Numbered from the stretch's first letter, positions 45,786 to 54,613 are shown. The stretch is 55,242 nt of DNA from JANNNF01 sp040385825 (GCA_040385825.1 JAZKGQ010000032.1:1-55242), one strand, 5' to 3'. Translations and numbers: made by a program. The notes: generated from the sequence alone by a model not told the origin.

Positions 45786-46715
45786 ATGCAAGACGTGATC
45801 CGGCGCAAGGTGCAGCGCGCGGCGCTGGCGCAGGCCGAAGGCGGGCCGGGGGCCGACCGCTGCTGGCGGCTGGCGCTGGCGCGGGCCGCGCGCGATACGA
45901 TGGGGCTGGGGCTGGAGGTGCGGCAGTTGACCCTGATGCGCCACTCGCAGGCCGAAGTGCTGGACCTGCCGCCCGACCTTGCCTTTCTGGCCATGCTGGA
46001 AGGCCCGGCGGAAGGGCTGGGTCTGCTGGCCCTGTCGCCGTCGGTGCTGGCAAGCATGATCGAGGTGCAGACCATGGGCCGGGTATCGCCGCAGCCCGTG
46101 GCGCCGCGCAAACCCACCCGCACCGACGCGGCGATGGTGGCGGGCATGATCGACGTGGCGCTTGCGGGGCTGGAGGATGCGCTGGCCGAAGAGGCCGATC
46201 TGATCTGGGCCGGGGGGTTTCGCTATGCCTCGTTTCTGGAGGATGCGCGGCCCCTTGGGCTGTTGCTGGAAGACCACCCCTACCGCGTGCTGACCGCCGA
46301 GGTTGTGCTGGCGGGCGGGGTGCGGACCGGGCAGGTCATGCTGGCGCTACCCGCCGACGGGCGGGGCCGCAGGCCTGACGCCCGCCCCGGCGCGCTGGAC
46401 CACGCGGCCATCGCGGGGCCAGTGTTTTCCGCTGCCCTGTCCGAGGCGGTGATGGGCGCGGATGCGGCCTTGCAGGCGGTGATCTGCCGGGTGCAACTGC
46501 CGTTGCAGGCGGTGATGGGGCTGGCTGTGGGCGATCTGCTGCCGCTTGGGCAATCGACGCTGGACCGCATCACGCTGGAAGGCGGCGATGGCCGTGCCGT
46601 GGGGCAGGGGCGGCTTGGCCAGTCGCGCGGCCTGCGCGCCCTGCGTCTGACCGATGCGCCCGAAATGTCACATCCCCGCCCCATCGCGCCGCACCTGGCG
46701 ACGGGCACAGGATAG
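45786..46715 (+). CDS. FliM/FliN C-ring domain protein
   Basis: 309 aa. The C-terminal SpoA (FliN/FliM C-terminal) domain occupies about residues 228-290: LQAVICRVQLPLQAVMGLAVGDLLPLGQSTLDRITLEGGDG. The N-terminal 220 residues resemble the FliM middle domain. It is not in a flagellar gene cluster here. Start MQDVIRRKVQRAAL has AAAGGGG upstream; ATG at 45759 is the alternative. Its stop codon lies in the first unit of a 15-bp tandem repeat. Confidence 0.75.
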   Translation: MQDVIRRKVQRAALAQAEGGPGADRCWRLALARAARDTMGLGLEVRQLTLMRHSQAEVLDLPPDLAFLAMLEGPAEGLGLLALSPSVLASMIEVQTMGRVSPQPVAPRKPTRTDAAMVAGMIDVALAGLEDALAEEADLIWAGGFRYASFLEDARPLGLLLEDHPYRVLTAEVVLAGGVRTGQVMLALPADGRGRRPDARPGALDHAAIAGPVFSAALSEAVMGADAALQAVICRVQLPLQAVMGLAVGDLLPLGQSTLDRITLEGGDGRAVGQGRLGQSRGLRALRLTDAPEMSHPRPIAPHLATGTG

Positions 46716-46788
46716 ACGGGCACCGGACACACGGGCACTGGATAAACGCGCGCCGGGTGACGGGCGCTTTATAAACGCGCACCGGACA
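46700..46788. repeat. Six-unit 15-bp tandem repeat
   Basis: Units starting at 46700, 46715, 46730, 46745, 46760 and 46774 follow the pattern nACGGGCACnGGATA; for example GACGGGCACAGGATA, GACGGGCACCGGACA, CACGGGCACTGGATA. The fifth is 14 bp. It spans the 3' end of the FliM-like gene and the gap to the convergent sulfurtransferase gene. Confidence 0.8.
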
Positions 46789-46792
46789 AGGG

Positions 46793-47659
46793 TCAGCCCT
46801 TGGCGGCCAGTGCCGCCAGTTGCGGGCGCAGATGATCCAGTTGATAGCCGAACCGTGCCGGGATGCCGACCAGATCATCGGCGCTCATCTGCCCGGCATG
46901 GGCCAGCGCCCAGACCACCGAACAGCGGTTGCCCGATGCGCAATAGGCAAACACCGGCCCGGTCGCCGCCGCGATGGCCGCCTGTTGGGCGGTCACGTTG
47001 TCCATTGTCAGCGCCCCGCCGATCACCGGGTTGACCACGAAGGTAAAGCCCATGGCCTCGGCTGCGGCCTGCATCGCGGCAGAGTGGATCTCTGCCGGGA
47101 TCTCGCCATCGGGGCGGTTGTTGATGATGGTGGTATAGCCTGCGGCCTTGATCGCGGTCAGATCCCCTTGGGTGATCTGGGGCGAGACGGCATAGGTCGG
47201 GGTCAGGGCGCGGATGTCCATGGTTGTTCCTTGCGTGCGGCGAAGACGGCCTTTGCGCAGGCCGGTTGCCAGCAGCATACCCGCGAGCATGGCCAATAGA
47301 AAGACCACGCCGCCCATGCCGCCAAAGCTGATCGAGGCCAGAGCCGGACCGGGGCAAAGCCCGGCCAGCCCCCAGCCTGCGCCGAACAGCACCGACCCCC
47401 AGATCAGCCCGGCATCCGGCCGGGCAGTCACGCGCGGCGGAAACGCCCCGCCCAGAACCGGGGCCGCCCGCGCCGCTGCCAGCCGCCAGGCCAGCACCAT
47501 CGGCAGCACCGCGCCCGCCAGAACAAAGCCCAGTGTTGCGTCCCAATCGCCGGTCACATCCAGAAACCCTTGCACGCGGCGGGTATCGGTCATCCCCGAC
47601 AGCAGCAATCCCGCCCCGAACAGCCCGCCCGACGCCAGCGCGACCAGAGACCGCATCAT
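46793..47659 (-). CDS. YeeE/DUF6691 half-transporter fused in frame to a DUF442-type sulfurtransferase
   Basis: 288 aa without an internal stop. Residues 1-145 are a YeeE/YedE (DUF6691) membrane domain for sulfur-compound uptake, with ASGGLFGAGLLLSGMT and the conserved GWGLAGLCPGPAL (Cys near 101). Residues 147-288 form a TIGR01244/DUF442 rhodanese-like or phosphatase-fold domain with active site YCASGNRCS. These are normally separate proteins. An ATG (47221) with AAGGAA 7 nt upstream starts exactly at the second domain, so a free sulfurtransferase may also be made. The start MMRSLVALASG overlaps the upstream gene's stop. Confidence 0.82.
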   Translation of the reverse strand: MMRSLVALASGGLFGAGLLLSGMTDTRRVQGFLDVTGDWDATLGFVLAGAVLPMVLAWRLAAARAAPVLGGAFPPRVTARPDAGLIWGSVLFGAGWGLAGLCPGPALASISFGGMGGVVFLLAMLAGMLLATGLRKGRLRRTQGTTMDIRALTPTYAVSPQITQGDLTAIKAAGYTTIINNRPDGEIPAEIHSAAMQAAAEAMGFTFVVNPVIGGALTMDNVTAQQAAIAAATGPVFAYCASGNRCSVVWALAHAGQMSADDLVGIPARFGYQLDHLRPQLAALAAKG

Positions 47660-48075
47660 GAGATGACCCCGGCAAGGCGCAGCCCGAACACGGTGGCCAT
47701 CCCGGCGGCCAGATAGATCAGTGTCGCGACGATCCCGCGCCGCGACCCGCGCGAGATGCCGCAGACCCCATGGCCCGAGGTGCATCCATTGGCCAGCCGG
47801 GTGCCCGCGCCGACCAGCAGGCCTGCCACCGCCACCAGCCACGGATTGCCCGCAAGCCCCGTGGCGGCTCCGCCCGCAAACCAGGCCCCGATGGCGGGCA
47901 CGACAACCAGCCCGGTCACGAAGGCCAGACGCTCAGCGCCTCCGGGGGCGCGGTCAACCAGCCCGCCGACAATGCCCGAGGCCCCCATGATCCGCCCGTT
48001 GACCAGCAGATACAGCGCCGCGGCCCCGCCGATCATGCCCCCGCCCAGCAAGGCCCAAAGCCAGTCCGCCTGCAT
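47656..48075 (-). CDS. YeeE/YedE family sulfur-compound transporter half
   Basis: 139 aa, four hydrophobic spans, YeeE/YedE (PmpA-like) family. The conserved ANGCTSGHGVCG motif near residue 97 carries cysteines proposed to relay sulfur through the membrane. AGGAGA lies 6 nt before the chosen ATG. It pairs with the DUF6691 half encoded immediately downstream. Together with the MBL enzyme upstream the set resembles the bigR-type hydrogen sulfide detoxification operons, but no BigR regulator gene is present here. Confidence 0.87.
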   Translation of the reverse strand: MQADWLWALLGGGMIGGAAALYLLVNGRIMGASGIVGGLVDRAPGGAERLAFVTGLVVVPAIGAWFAGGAATGLAGNPWLVAVAGLLVGAGTRLANGCTSGHGVCGISRGSRRGIVATLIYLAAGMATVFGLRLAGVIS

Positions 48076-48183
48076 CGCATTCTCCTGTCCGCCCGTGTTG
48101 CCGGTATCCGCCCGTGGCCTGTCGCTACGCAGTCTGGCCGGTCGGGTCAACCGCTGCACACACAGCGGGCACGGCAACCGTGA

Positions 48184-49080
48184 TCAGAGCCCGTTGATCG
48201 GCACCTTGAGATAGGTTTTGCCGTTGTCCTCGGGGTCAGGCATGTGCCCGGCCCGCATGTTGACCTGCAACGAGGGGATGATCAGCCGCGGCATGCCAAG
48301 CTGCGCATCACGCGCCCGGCGCAGGGCGACGAAGGCGGCTTCGGTCTGCCCGGCCCCCACATGCACATTGCCCGCCGCCTGCGCGGCCACCGTGGTTTCC
48401 CAGGCAAAATCCTCGCGTCCGGGGGCCTTGTAATCATGGCACACGAAGATCCTGGTCTGCGGCGGCAGCGCCATGATGCGCTGGATCGAGGCATAGAGCG
48501 CCTCTGGCGAGCCACCGGGAAAATCGCAGCGCGCCGTGCCGTAATCGGGCATGAACAGCGTGTCGCCGACAAAGGCGGCATCGCCCGCCACATAGGTCAG
48601 GCAGGCCGGGGTGTGGCCCGGTGTATGCATCACATCGACCCGCATCTGGCCGATCATCAGGCTGTCGCCATCCTGAAACAGCCGGTCGAACTGCGAGCCG
48701 TCGCGTTGAAAGGCGCTGCCTTCGTTGAAGATCTTGCCGAAAGTATCCTGAACGGTGGTGATGCCTGCCCCAATGCCGATCTTGCCGCCAAGCCGCTCTT
48801 GCAGATAGGGGGCGGCAGACAGGTGGTCGGCATGGACATGGGTTTCCAGCACCCAGTCGAGGCGCAGACCCGCGCCGCGGATGAAGTCGACCACGGCATC
48901 GGCAAGCCGGGTATCGGTGCGCCCCGACGCATAGTCGAAGTCCAGCACGGAATCGATGACCGCACAGGCGGTGCTGTGCGGATCCTGCACCACATAGGTT
49001 ATGGTGTTGGTGGCTTCGTCGAACATCGCCTGAACCTTGGGCGAGGACGCAGGGGCAGGATCGGACGCAGGATCGGACAT
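48184..49080 (-). CDS. MBL-fold hydrolase, persulfide dioxygenase-like
   Basis: 298 aa, cytosolic. Metal-binding motif ETHVHADHLSAAPYL (residues 79-93), later histidines in MHTPGHTPAC and CHDYKAPGRE, and aspartate in AFVGDTLFMPDYGTARCDFPGG. The arrangement matches ETHE1/Blh persulfide dioxygenases, which oxidise glutathione persulfide to sulfite. Co-directional with YeeE halves and a sulfurtransferase downstream, so hydrogen sulfide or persulfide handling is the likely role. Upstream of it lies a 199-bp gap to the divergent crotonase gene. Confidence 0.88.
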   Translation of the reverse strand: MSDPASDPAPASSPKVQAMFDEATNTITYVVQDPHSTACAVIDSVLDFDYASGRTDTRLADAVVDFIRGAGLRLDWVLETHVHADHLSAAPYLQERLGGKIGIGAGITTVQDTFGKIFNEGSAFQRDGSQFDRLFQDGDSLMIGQMRVDVMHTPGHTPACLTYVAGDAAFVGDTLFMPDYGTARCDFPGGSPEALYASIQRIMALPPQTRIFVCHDYKAPGREDFAWETTVAAQAAGNVHVGAGQTEAAFVALRRARDAQLGMPRLIIPSLQVNMRAGHMPDPEDNGKTYLKVPINGL

Positions 49081-49221
49081 GGCGCAGCTCCGGATGACGG
49101 CAGGTTCAATATAGGCAAACCCTGCGGGCGTTCAATGTGGATGGTTTGGAACGGGGCAGTCATGGTGCGGGGTATTGGGGGGCATTGGCAGGGGGGTCAT
49201 AGGGGGGCTTTGTGGCGGTGC

Positions 49222-49251
49222 TTGCCAAGCCTTGCCAAAACCTTGTTATGT
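49222..49251 (+). promoter_or_regulatory. Candidate promoter of the crotonase-like gene
   Basis: TTGCCA (49222-49227) and TTATGT (49246-49251) with 18-bp spacing, 28 bp upstream of the start codon. A second TTGCCA follows 10 bp later (CTTGCCAAGC, CTTGCCAAAA), a short direct repeat that might bind a regulator. Confidence 0.45.
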
Positions 49252-49279
49252 AAGGATGTGGCGCAGAACGGAGAGCAGC

Positions 49280-51184
49280 ATGGCGGGAACAGCGGAACGC
49301 TCGGCAGGGTCGGTCAGCCAGTCGGTTCTGGACGATGTGCTGGTGCTGACGCTGACACCGGCGGCCGCGTCTGCTGGCACGGTGGGCGGCACGATTGGCG
49401 GCACGGTGGTTCTGACGGCCGATGTGCGGGCGGCGCTGCTGGCGGCGATCGCGGGGCGGGGGGCGGTGCGGGCGATCGTGCTGCGCGGCACGGAGCGCGG
49501 TTTTGCCACCGGCACCTCGCTGGACGACGGCATGCAGGGCGCGCCGTCGCTGGCCGATCTGTGCGATGCGGTCGAGGCGTGTTCCTGCCCTGTGGTCGCG
49601 GTGCTGCACGGGGCGGTGATCGGGGCGGGGGCGGAACTGGCGCTGGCGGCGCATGGGCGGGTGGCATCGGAACAGACCCGGATCTCGTTGCCCGAAGCGG
49701 GCCTTGGGCTGTTGCCGCAGGCCGGGGCCAGCCAGCGCCTGCCGCGTCTGGTGGGGGCGGGTGATGCGCTGCGGCTGCTGACCACCGGGCGGGCGATCAC
49801 TGCAACCGAGGCGCTGGTGATCGGCTTGCTGGACCATGTGGTGGAAGGCGACGCGCTGACGGCGGGGCTGCGGCTGGCGGCGTCGATGCCGTCGCCTGTG
49901 CCGGTGTCGGCCCGGCGCGACGGGTTGCGCGATGCGGCGGGGTACATGAAGGCGGTGGCGCAGGCGCGGGCGGGCGCGCGCCACAGCCCGCTGCCGGTGC
50001 TGGCGGCGCTGGCCGATTGTGTCGAGGCCGCGTTGCTGTTGCCGTTCGACATGGGTGTGGCGCTGGAGGCGGCCTTGCAGGCCGATCTTGCGGCCTCGGC
50101 CCCGGCGGCGGGTCTGCGGGCGGCGGCGCTGGCCGAACGGCGGGTCGCGGCCTTGCCTGCCGCCCTGGCCGCCGCCCAGCCCCGGCTGGTGGGGCAGATG
50201 GGCATTGCCGGGGTGGGGGCGGGCGGGTCGGCGGCGGTGGTGCTGGCGCTGGTGGCCCTTTCGCGCGGGCTTGCCGTCACCTGGGCCGAACCGGACCGTG
50301 CCCTGCGCACCCAGGCGTTGCAGGCGCTGGCCCTGCGGCAAGAGGCCGAAGTCAGCGCCGGCCGCCTGACCCCGGCGGCGCGCGACGCCGACTGGGCCAG
50401 GCTGACCGCAGGCGAGAGTTTTGCCAGCCTCGCAGAGGCCGGGCTGATCGTGGTGCCCGCAGCAGGGCCGGCAGCGGGGGGGGAGACTACGCTCGCCGCC
50501 ACACTTGCCTCTGTGGCGCGCGCAGCACCGGGGGTGCCGGTGATGGTGGTGGGCGGGCATGCGGGGGCCATGGGGGTGACGCTGCCGCCGCAGGCCCGGC
50601 TGTCGGAACTGGCGCTGCCGGACGGGCTGGCCCCGGTGGCGGGGGCCACGGCGGTTCAGGTGCTGCGCCGGATCGGGCTGCCGCCGGTGCTGGTGGGCAA
50701 GCGTCCGGGGCTGGGTGTGGCGGTGGTCATGGCGGGGCGGTGGGCCGTGCAGGCCCTGCGCCGCACAGGCCTTGGTGCCGACCAGATCGCAGATGCGCTG
50801 ACCGCCTTTGGCCTGCCCGAGACGGACCCCACGCTGCGCGATCTGCGCAGGGCCGGTCCGGGCGACCCTGCCGCCGCAGGCCTGCCCCTGACATCGGCAG
50901 ACATCGTGCAGCGCTGGCTGGCGGCGCTGGCCAACGCGGGCCTTGCGCAACTGGCCGACGGGGTGGCGCGCAGGCCGTCGGACATCGACCATCTGCTGGT
51001 GGCGGGGCACGGCTTTCCGCGCCATCAGGGCGGGCCGATGCATCTGGCCGATGCGCGCGGCCTGCTGGTGGTGCGCGCCGATCTGCGGCGGTGGGCCGCG
51101 CTGGACCCGGTCTGGCAGCCCGCCCCGCTGCTGGACCGCCTGATCGCCGAAAGCCGCAGTCTGGCCAGCCTGAACGGGCGGTAA
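49280..51184 (+). CDS. Crotonase-FadB-like protein with degenerate dehydrogenase half
   Basis: 634 aa. Residues 1-220 form an enoyl-CoA hydratase domain: GAVIGAGAELALAAHGRVASE and SLPEAGLGLLPQAG retain E119 and E139, the catalytic pair of E. coli FadB. The second half has FadB-like length but the NAD-binding loop reads GIAGVGAGGSAAVV (309-320). The catalytic-His segment HFFNP is replaced by text such as GVTLPPQARLSEL, and the NPGFxxNR motif by KRPGLGVAVVMAG. So hydratase activity is plausible, 3-hydroxyacyl-CoA dehydrogenase activity doubtful. Residue composition is very Ala-rich. Confidence 0.8.
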   Translation: MAGTAERSAGSVSQSVLDDVLVLTLTPAAASAGTVGGTIGGTVVLTADVRAALLAAIAGRGAVRAIVLRGTERGFATGTSLDDGMQGAPSLADLCDAVEACSCPVVAVLHGAVIGAGAELALAAHGRVASEQTRISLPEAGLGLLPQAGASQRLPRLVGAGDALRLLTTGRAITATEALVIGLLDHVVEGDALTAGLRLAASMPSPVPVSARRDGLRDAAGYMKAVAQARAGARHSPLPVLAALADCVEAALLLPFDMGVALEAALQADLAASAPAAGLRAAALAERRVAALPAALAAAQPRLVGQMGIAGVGAGGSAAVVLALVALSRGLAVTWAEPDRALRTQALQALALRQEAEVSAGRLTPAARDADWARLTAGESFASLAEAGLIVVPAAGPAAGGETTLAATLASVARAAPGVPVMVVGGHAGAMGVTLPPQARLSELALPDGLAPVAGATAVQVLRRIGLPPVLVGKRPGLGVAVVMAGRWAVQALRRTGLGADQIADALTAFGLPETDPTLRDLRRAGPGDPAAAGLPLTSADIVQRWLAALANAGLAQLADGVARRPSDIDHLLVAGHGFPRHQGGPMHLADARGLLVVRADLRRWAALDPVWQPAPLLDRLIAESRSLASLNGR

Positions 51185-51193
51185 CGGGCGGCG

Positions 51194-51409
51194 TCAGCCC
51201 AGCACGATCCCCAGCACCACCGTCATCAGCCCAAGGGCTGATACCGCAAGGGCAGCCATGTTGATCACCACGATGCGCTGCAATTCGGCGCGCAGGGCTT
51301 CGTCCGACGGGCTGTTGCGGCGGGCACGCAGGGCGCGCATCACGCAATACATCAAGGCCGCCACGCCAAGCAGGGACAGCACGGCCCCCGGCCAGATCAG
51401 GGCATTCAT
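51194..51409 (-). CDS. Small membrane protein of unknown function
   Basis: 71 aa, two hydrophobic segments (about residues 6-26, LIWPGAVLSLLGVAALMYCV, and 46-70, IVVINMAALAVSALGLMTVVLGIV) joined by a charged loop RALRARRNSPSDEALRAEL. AGGGAGAGC precedes the ATG. No known domain. It lies 10 bp beyond the convergent crotonase-like gene. Confidence 0.7.
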   Translation of the reverse strand: MNALIWPGAVLSLLGVAALMYCVMRALRARRNSPSDEALRAELQRIVVINMAALAVSALGLMTVVLGIVLG

Positions 51410-51552
51410 CGGCGCTCTCCCTTGCTGCGCGGTTCTGCCGTGGCCTAGCCTCTTGCCCCCGGTTTGGCAAGCGGGGCGCGGATGCTGGCTTGAACCTGCG
51501 GCCCCGGACAGGCTAAAGGTTCCGCAATCACGAAACCCAGATGAGGCCCCAG

Positions 51553-51807
51553 ATGAGCGACCCGATCGACGCCTATTCCGTCACCGCAGATGAACTTCGT
51601 CAGTTCATTGAACGGTATGAACAGCTTGAGGCCGAAAAGAAAGACGTGACCGAAGGCCAGAAGGAACTGATGGCCGAGGCCAAGGGCCGCGGCTATGATA
51701 CCCGCGTGATGCGCAAGGTCATTGCCCTGCGCAAGCGCAAGCCCGACGAGATTGCCGAGGAAGAGGCGATCATGGACATGTACAAGGCCGCCCTCGGCAT
51801 GGGCTGA
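51553..51807 (+). CDS. DUF2312 protein, GapR-type nucleoid-associated factor
   Basis: 84 aa. GapR binds overtwisted DNA ahead of replication and transcription and stimulates topoisomerases in alphaproteobacteria. The family core is complete: ADELRQFIERYEQLEAEKKDV, EGQKELMAEAKGRGYDTRVMRKVIALRKRKPDEIAEEEAIMDMY. Start MSDPIDAYSVT at 51553 has GAGG 6 nt before it; an ATG at 51541 in frame is the alternative. Monocistronic by position. Confidence 0.92.
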   Translation: MSDPIDAYSVTADELRQFIERYEQLEAEKKDVTEGQKELMAEAKGRGYDTRVMRKVIALRKRKPDEIAEEEAIMDMYKAALGMG

Positions 51808-51867
51808 TCAAAGTTCCGTAGGATGGGCAATCTGCCCATCTTCCCAACCCTGAGTACCTCCCCCCCT

Positions 51868-52740
51868 TTACGCCGAAATCAGCGTCACCCCGTCCATCCC
51901 TGCGATCAGCGACAGATCATCCAGATAGGTCGCGGTCATCTGGTCAACCAGCGCGGGCGTCCAGCCCGGCAGGTCGAACTCCATCTCGACCCGGTCGGGC
52001 AGGGCGAACTTGTCGAGGAAGGCCGAAATGATCCGCCGCCGTTGCAGCGGGTTTTCCGGCGGGTGGCCTTCCATGTAATTGCGCATCCGCGCCAGCCCGT
52101 CAGGGGCCATGATGCTGGTCAGCAGATCATCGGTGTCGGCCAGCCGGGTGCCGGGCAGGTGGCCGGACACGGCTTGCAGCACCTCGGGCCAGATCAGCGG
52201 CGTGTCTTCGTCGCACCAGATGGTCAGCGGCGCATCGGGGTTCTGCGCGCGGATCTGCGCGATCACGTCGGACCAGCGCAGGCGGGCAGGGTCGGTGCCT
52301 TCCATGAATTCGGCATAGGCCTTGACCTTCTGCTTCTCGAACAGGGCGGGCAGGAAGGTGGCCGGATTGCGCAGCGCCATGTGAAATTCGGCGCCGATTT
52401 CCGGGAAGATATGGGTGAACGCCCGGATCCGTTCGCCCGCAAAGGGATAGATCATCCCCCGCAGCGCCCATTGCGGAAAGCTGAGGAAACTGTCCCAGGA
52501 CAGGATCAGCCGGTCGGCGCTGTCTTGCTGCATGATCTGTTCCAGCACCAGCGCCTGCATGTCCACCGAGGCGGGCCTGCCCTTCAGCTGCACCGCCGTA
52601 TCGCGCAGCAGTTTGCGGTATTGCAGCGGCGAGGGCACCACGATGCCCTGTTCGGCCAGCGCCGCCTGATTGGTCAACAGGCACCGCACAAGGCGGTCTT
52701 CATCGGTGCAATGGGCGCCAAGGTGATAGACGATGCGCAT
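51868..52740 (-). CDS. Hypothetical protein, sulfotransferase-like
   Basis: 290 aa, soluble. It begins MRIVYHLGAHCTDEDRLVRCLLTNQAAL, in which HLGAHCTDEDRL sits where sulfotransferase-type folds carry their phosphate-binding loop, and contains AEFHMALRNPATFLPALF, typical of a sulfotransferase 3' phosphate region. No transmembrane segment. Conserved in marine Rhodobacteraceae by my recollection of the family, but no enzymatic activity can be asserted. Confidence 0.55.
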   Translation of the reverse strand: MRIVYHLGAHCTDEDRLVRCLLTNQAALAEQGIVVPSPLQYRKLLRDTAVQLKGRPASVDMQALVLEQIMQQDSADRLILSWDSFLSFPQWALRGMIYPFAGERIRAFTHIFPEIGAEFHMALRNPATFLPALFEKQKVKAYAEFMEGTDPARLRWSDVIAQIRAQNPDAPLTIWCDEDTPLIWPEVLQAVSGHLPGTRLADTDDLLTSIMAPDGLARMRNYMEGHPPENPLQRRRIISAFLDKFALPDRVEMEFDLPGWTPALVDQMTATYLDDLSLIAGMDGVTLISA

Positions 52741-52848
52741 GGGCTGCTCTACTTCTGGTTTTCAGGAAGGGTGCGTGCCTTCCTTTTGGTGCCGACTATA
52801 CGAGCTTTTCTGGACAGTTAAACCGCTTTCCTGTAGCCCGCACAGGCC

Positions 52849-54558
52849 ATGACCAACCAGAATGCCCGGCCTGACAGTCCTGCTTTGCCGACCGCGCCCA
52901 ACCCGGCGGGCGATCGGGGGCAGGGGCATGGTCTGTCGTTTGGCGGGCTGGACCGCTGGACGGTGGGGGCGCTGGCGATTGCGCTGCTGGTGCTGGCCCC
53001 GATTGCGGCCGTGGTCTGGATCGCCTTTCGTCCGACCGAAAACATCTGGCCGCATCTGCTGGCCACGGTGCTGCCGCGCTATCTGGTGACAACGCTGTTG
53101 CTGATGGCGGGGGTGGCGGCGCTGACGGCGGCGGTGGGCACCGGGGCCGCCTGGCTGGTCACCATGTACCGCTTTGCGGGCCGGGGCTGGCTGACCTGGG
53201 CGCTGCTGTTCCCGATGGCGATTCCGGCCTATGTCGGGGCCTATGCGCTGGTCGATTTTCTGGATTATTCCGGCCCGTTGCAAGGCGCGATGCGGGCGGC
53301 CGGCGGCTGGACCTCGGCGCGCGACTACTGGTTTCCGCAGGTCCGCTCGCTGCCCACGGCGGTTCTTGTGTTGTCGGCGGCGCTGTATCCTTATGTCTAT
53401 CTGCTGGCCCGGTCGGCGTTTCGCGACCAGTCGGGCGGCACATACGAGGTGGCCCGCGCGCTTGGTATCGGGCCATGGGGGGTGTTCTTTCGTGTCGGCC
53501 TGCCCCTGGCGCGGCCTGCGATTGCCACGGGGGTCGCGCTGGCCCTGATGGAGACGGTGGCCGATTATGGGACAGTGGTGCATTTCGGGGTGCAGACCAT
53601 GACAACCGGCATCTTTTCCACCTGGCTGAACGGCAACAATGCGGGCGGTGCGGCGCAGATCGCGGGCATCTTGCTGATGCTGATGTTTCTGCTGGTGATG
53701 CTGGAACGCCTGAGCCGCCGCAACGCGCGCTTTCACCGGCTGGGCAGCAGCGCGCGTCCGCTGGCGCCGGTGCCGTTGCACGGGCTGCGGTCTGCGATGG
53801 CCTGTGCGCTGTGCCTGTTGCCGATTGCGGTCGGATTCGTGTTGCCGGTGGCGGTGATGGCAGGCCACACGCTGCGCAATCCGCAGGTCTGGGCCGCGCC
53901 GGGGCTGGGGCGGGCGCTGGTCAACACGGTTGTCGTGGGGGGCGGGGCGGCTGTGGTGACGGTGGGGCTGGCGCTGTTTCTGGTGTATGGCGTGCGGATG
54001 GCGGGGCGGGGTTTTGCGCGGCTGGTGCTGCCGCTGACCACCATCGGCTATGCCGCACCGGGGGCGGTGCTGGCGGTCGGGCTGCTGATCCCGCTGGCGG
54101 CGTTTGACAACTGGCTGGCCGATGGGGTGCTGGCGGTCACCGGGAGTGACCCCGGATTGATGATCACCGGCACCGCGCTGGCGCTTGGGCTGGCCTATGT
54201 GGTGCGCTTTTTTGGCATCGCGCAGGGCGCGGTCGATGCCGCCTTTGGCCGGGTGTCGCCGTCGCTGCCGATGGCCGCGCGGTCACTGGGGCGCGGGGCG
54301 GGGGGGACGCTGGCGGCGGTCTATCTGCCGCTGATGCGCGGGTCGGTGGCCACGGCCTTGCTGGTGGTGTTCGTCGATTGCGTCAAGGAACTGCCCGCAA
54401 CCCTGCTGCTGCGCCCGTTCAACTACAACACCCTGTCCACGCGGGTCTTTGAACTGGCCAGCCTTGAACGCCTTGGCGAAGCCGCCCCCGCCGCGCTGAT
54501 CGTCATGGGGCTGGGGCTGGCGGCGGTCGGGTTGCTGGCGCGCACAAATCGTCACTGA
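52849..54558 (+). CDS. Iron(III)-type ABC transporter permease, FbpB/FutB-like
   Basis: 569 aa, about 12 membrane spans, two permease domains in one chain. EAA loops near residue 203 (TYEVARALGIGPWGVFFRVGLPLARPAI) and near residue 473 (LPMAARSLGRGAGGTLAAVYLPLMRGSV), the hallmark of Fe3+/spermidine-type permeases. NYNTLSTRVFELASLERLGEAAPAAL is typical of iron permeases. The gene stands alone: the binding protein and ATPase must lie elsewhere. Divergent from the hypothetical gene 108 bp upstream; no Fur or Irr box was identified. Confidence 0.87.
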   Translation: MTNQNARPDSPALPTAPNPAGDRGQGHGLSFGGLDRWTVGALAIALLVLAPIAAVVWIAFRPTENIWPHLLATVLPRYLVTTLLLMAGVAALTAAVGTGAAWLVTMYRFAGRGWLTWALLFPMAIPAYVGAYALVDFLDYSGPLQGAMRAAGGWTSARDYWFPQVRSLPTAVLVLSAALYPYVYLLARSAFRDQSGGTYEVARALGIGPWGVFFRVGLPLARPAIATGVALALMETVADYGTVVHFGVQTMTTGIFSTWLNGNNAGGAAQIAGILLMLMFLLVMLERLSRRNARFHRLGSSARPLAPVPLHGLRSAMACALCLLPIAVGFVLPVAVMAGHTLRNPQVWAAPGLGRALVNTVVVGGGAAVVTVGLALFLVYGVRMAGRGFARLVLPLTTIGYAAPGAVLAVGLLIPLAAFDNWLADGVLAVTGSDPGLMITGTALALGLAYVVRFFGIAQGAVDAAFGRVSPSLPMAARSLGRGAGGTLAAVYLPLMRGSVATALLVVFVDCVKELPATLLLRPFNYNTLSTRVFELASLERLGEAAPAALIVMGLGLAAVGLLARTNRH

Positions 54559-54574
54559 CCCCGCTGCGAACGGC

Positions 54575-54603
54575 TTGCACCCCGGCGCGCGCGCGGGTAT
54601 TCA
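54575..54603 (+). promoter_or_regulatory. Promoter of tRNA-Thr
   Basis: TTGCAC (54575-54580) and TATTCA (54598-54603) with a 17-bp GC-rich spacer. The -10 element ends 10 bp before the tRNA. Confidence 0.55.
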
Positions 54604-54613
54604 GGCGGCATGT

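Noticed and set aside
46793..47659. Frameshift or missed stop splitting two genes.
   Set aside because: Both domains are in the same frame with no stop between; only a point change of a former stop could be suspected, which needs relatives to judge.
52849..54558. Remnant of a deleted iron transporter operon.
   Set aside because: The permease is full length with both EAA loops. Single permease genes separate from their binding protein are known, so there is no sign of decay.
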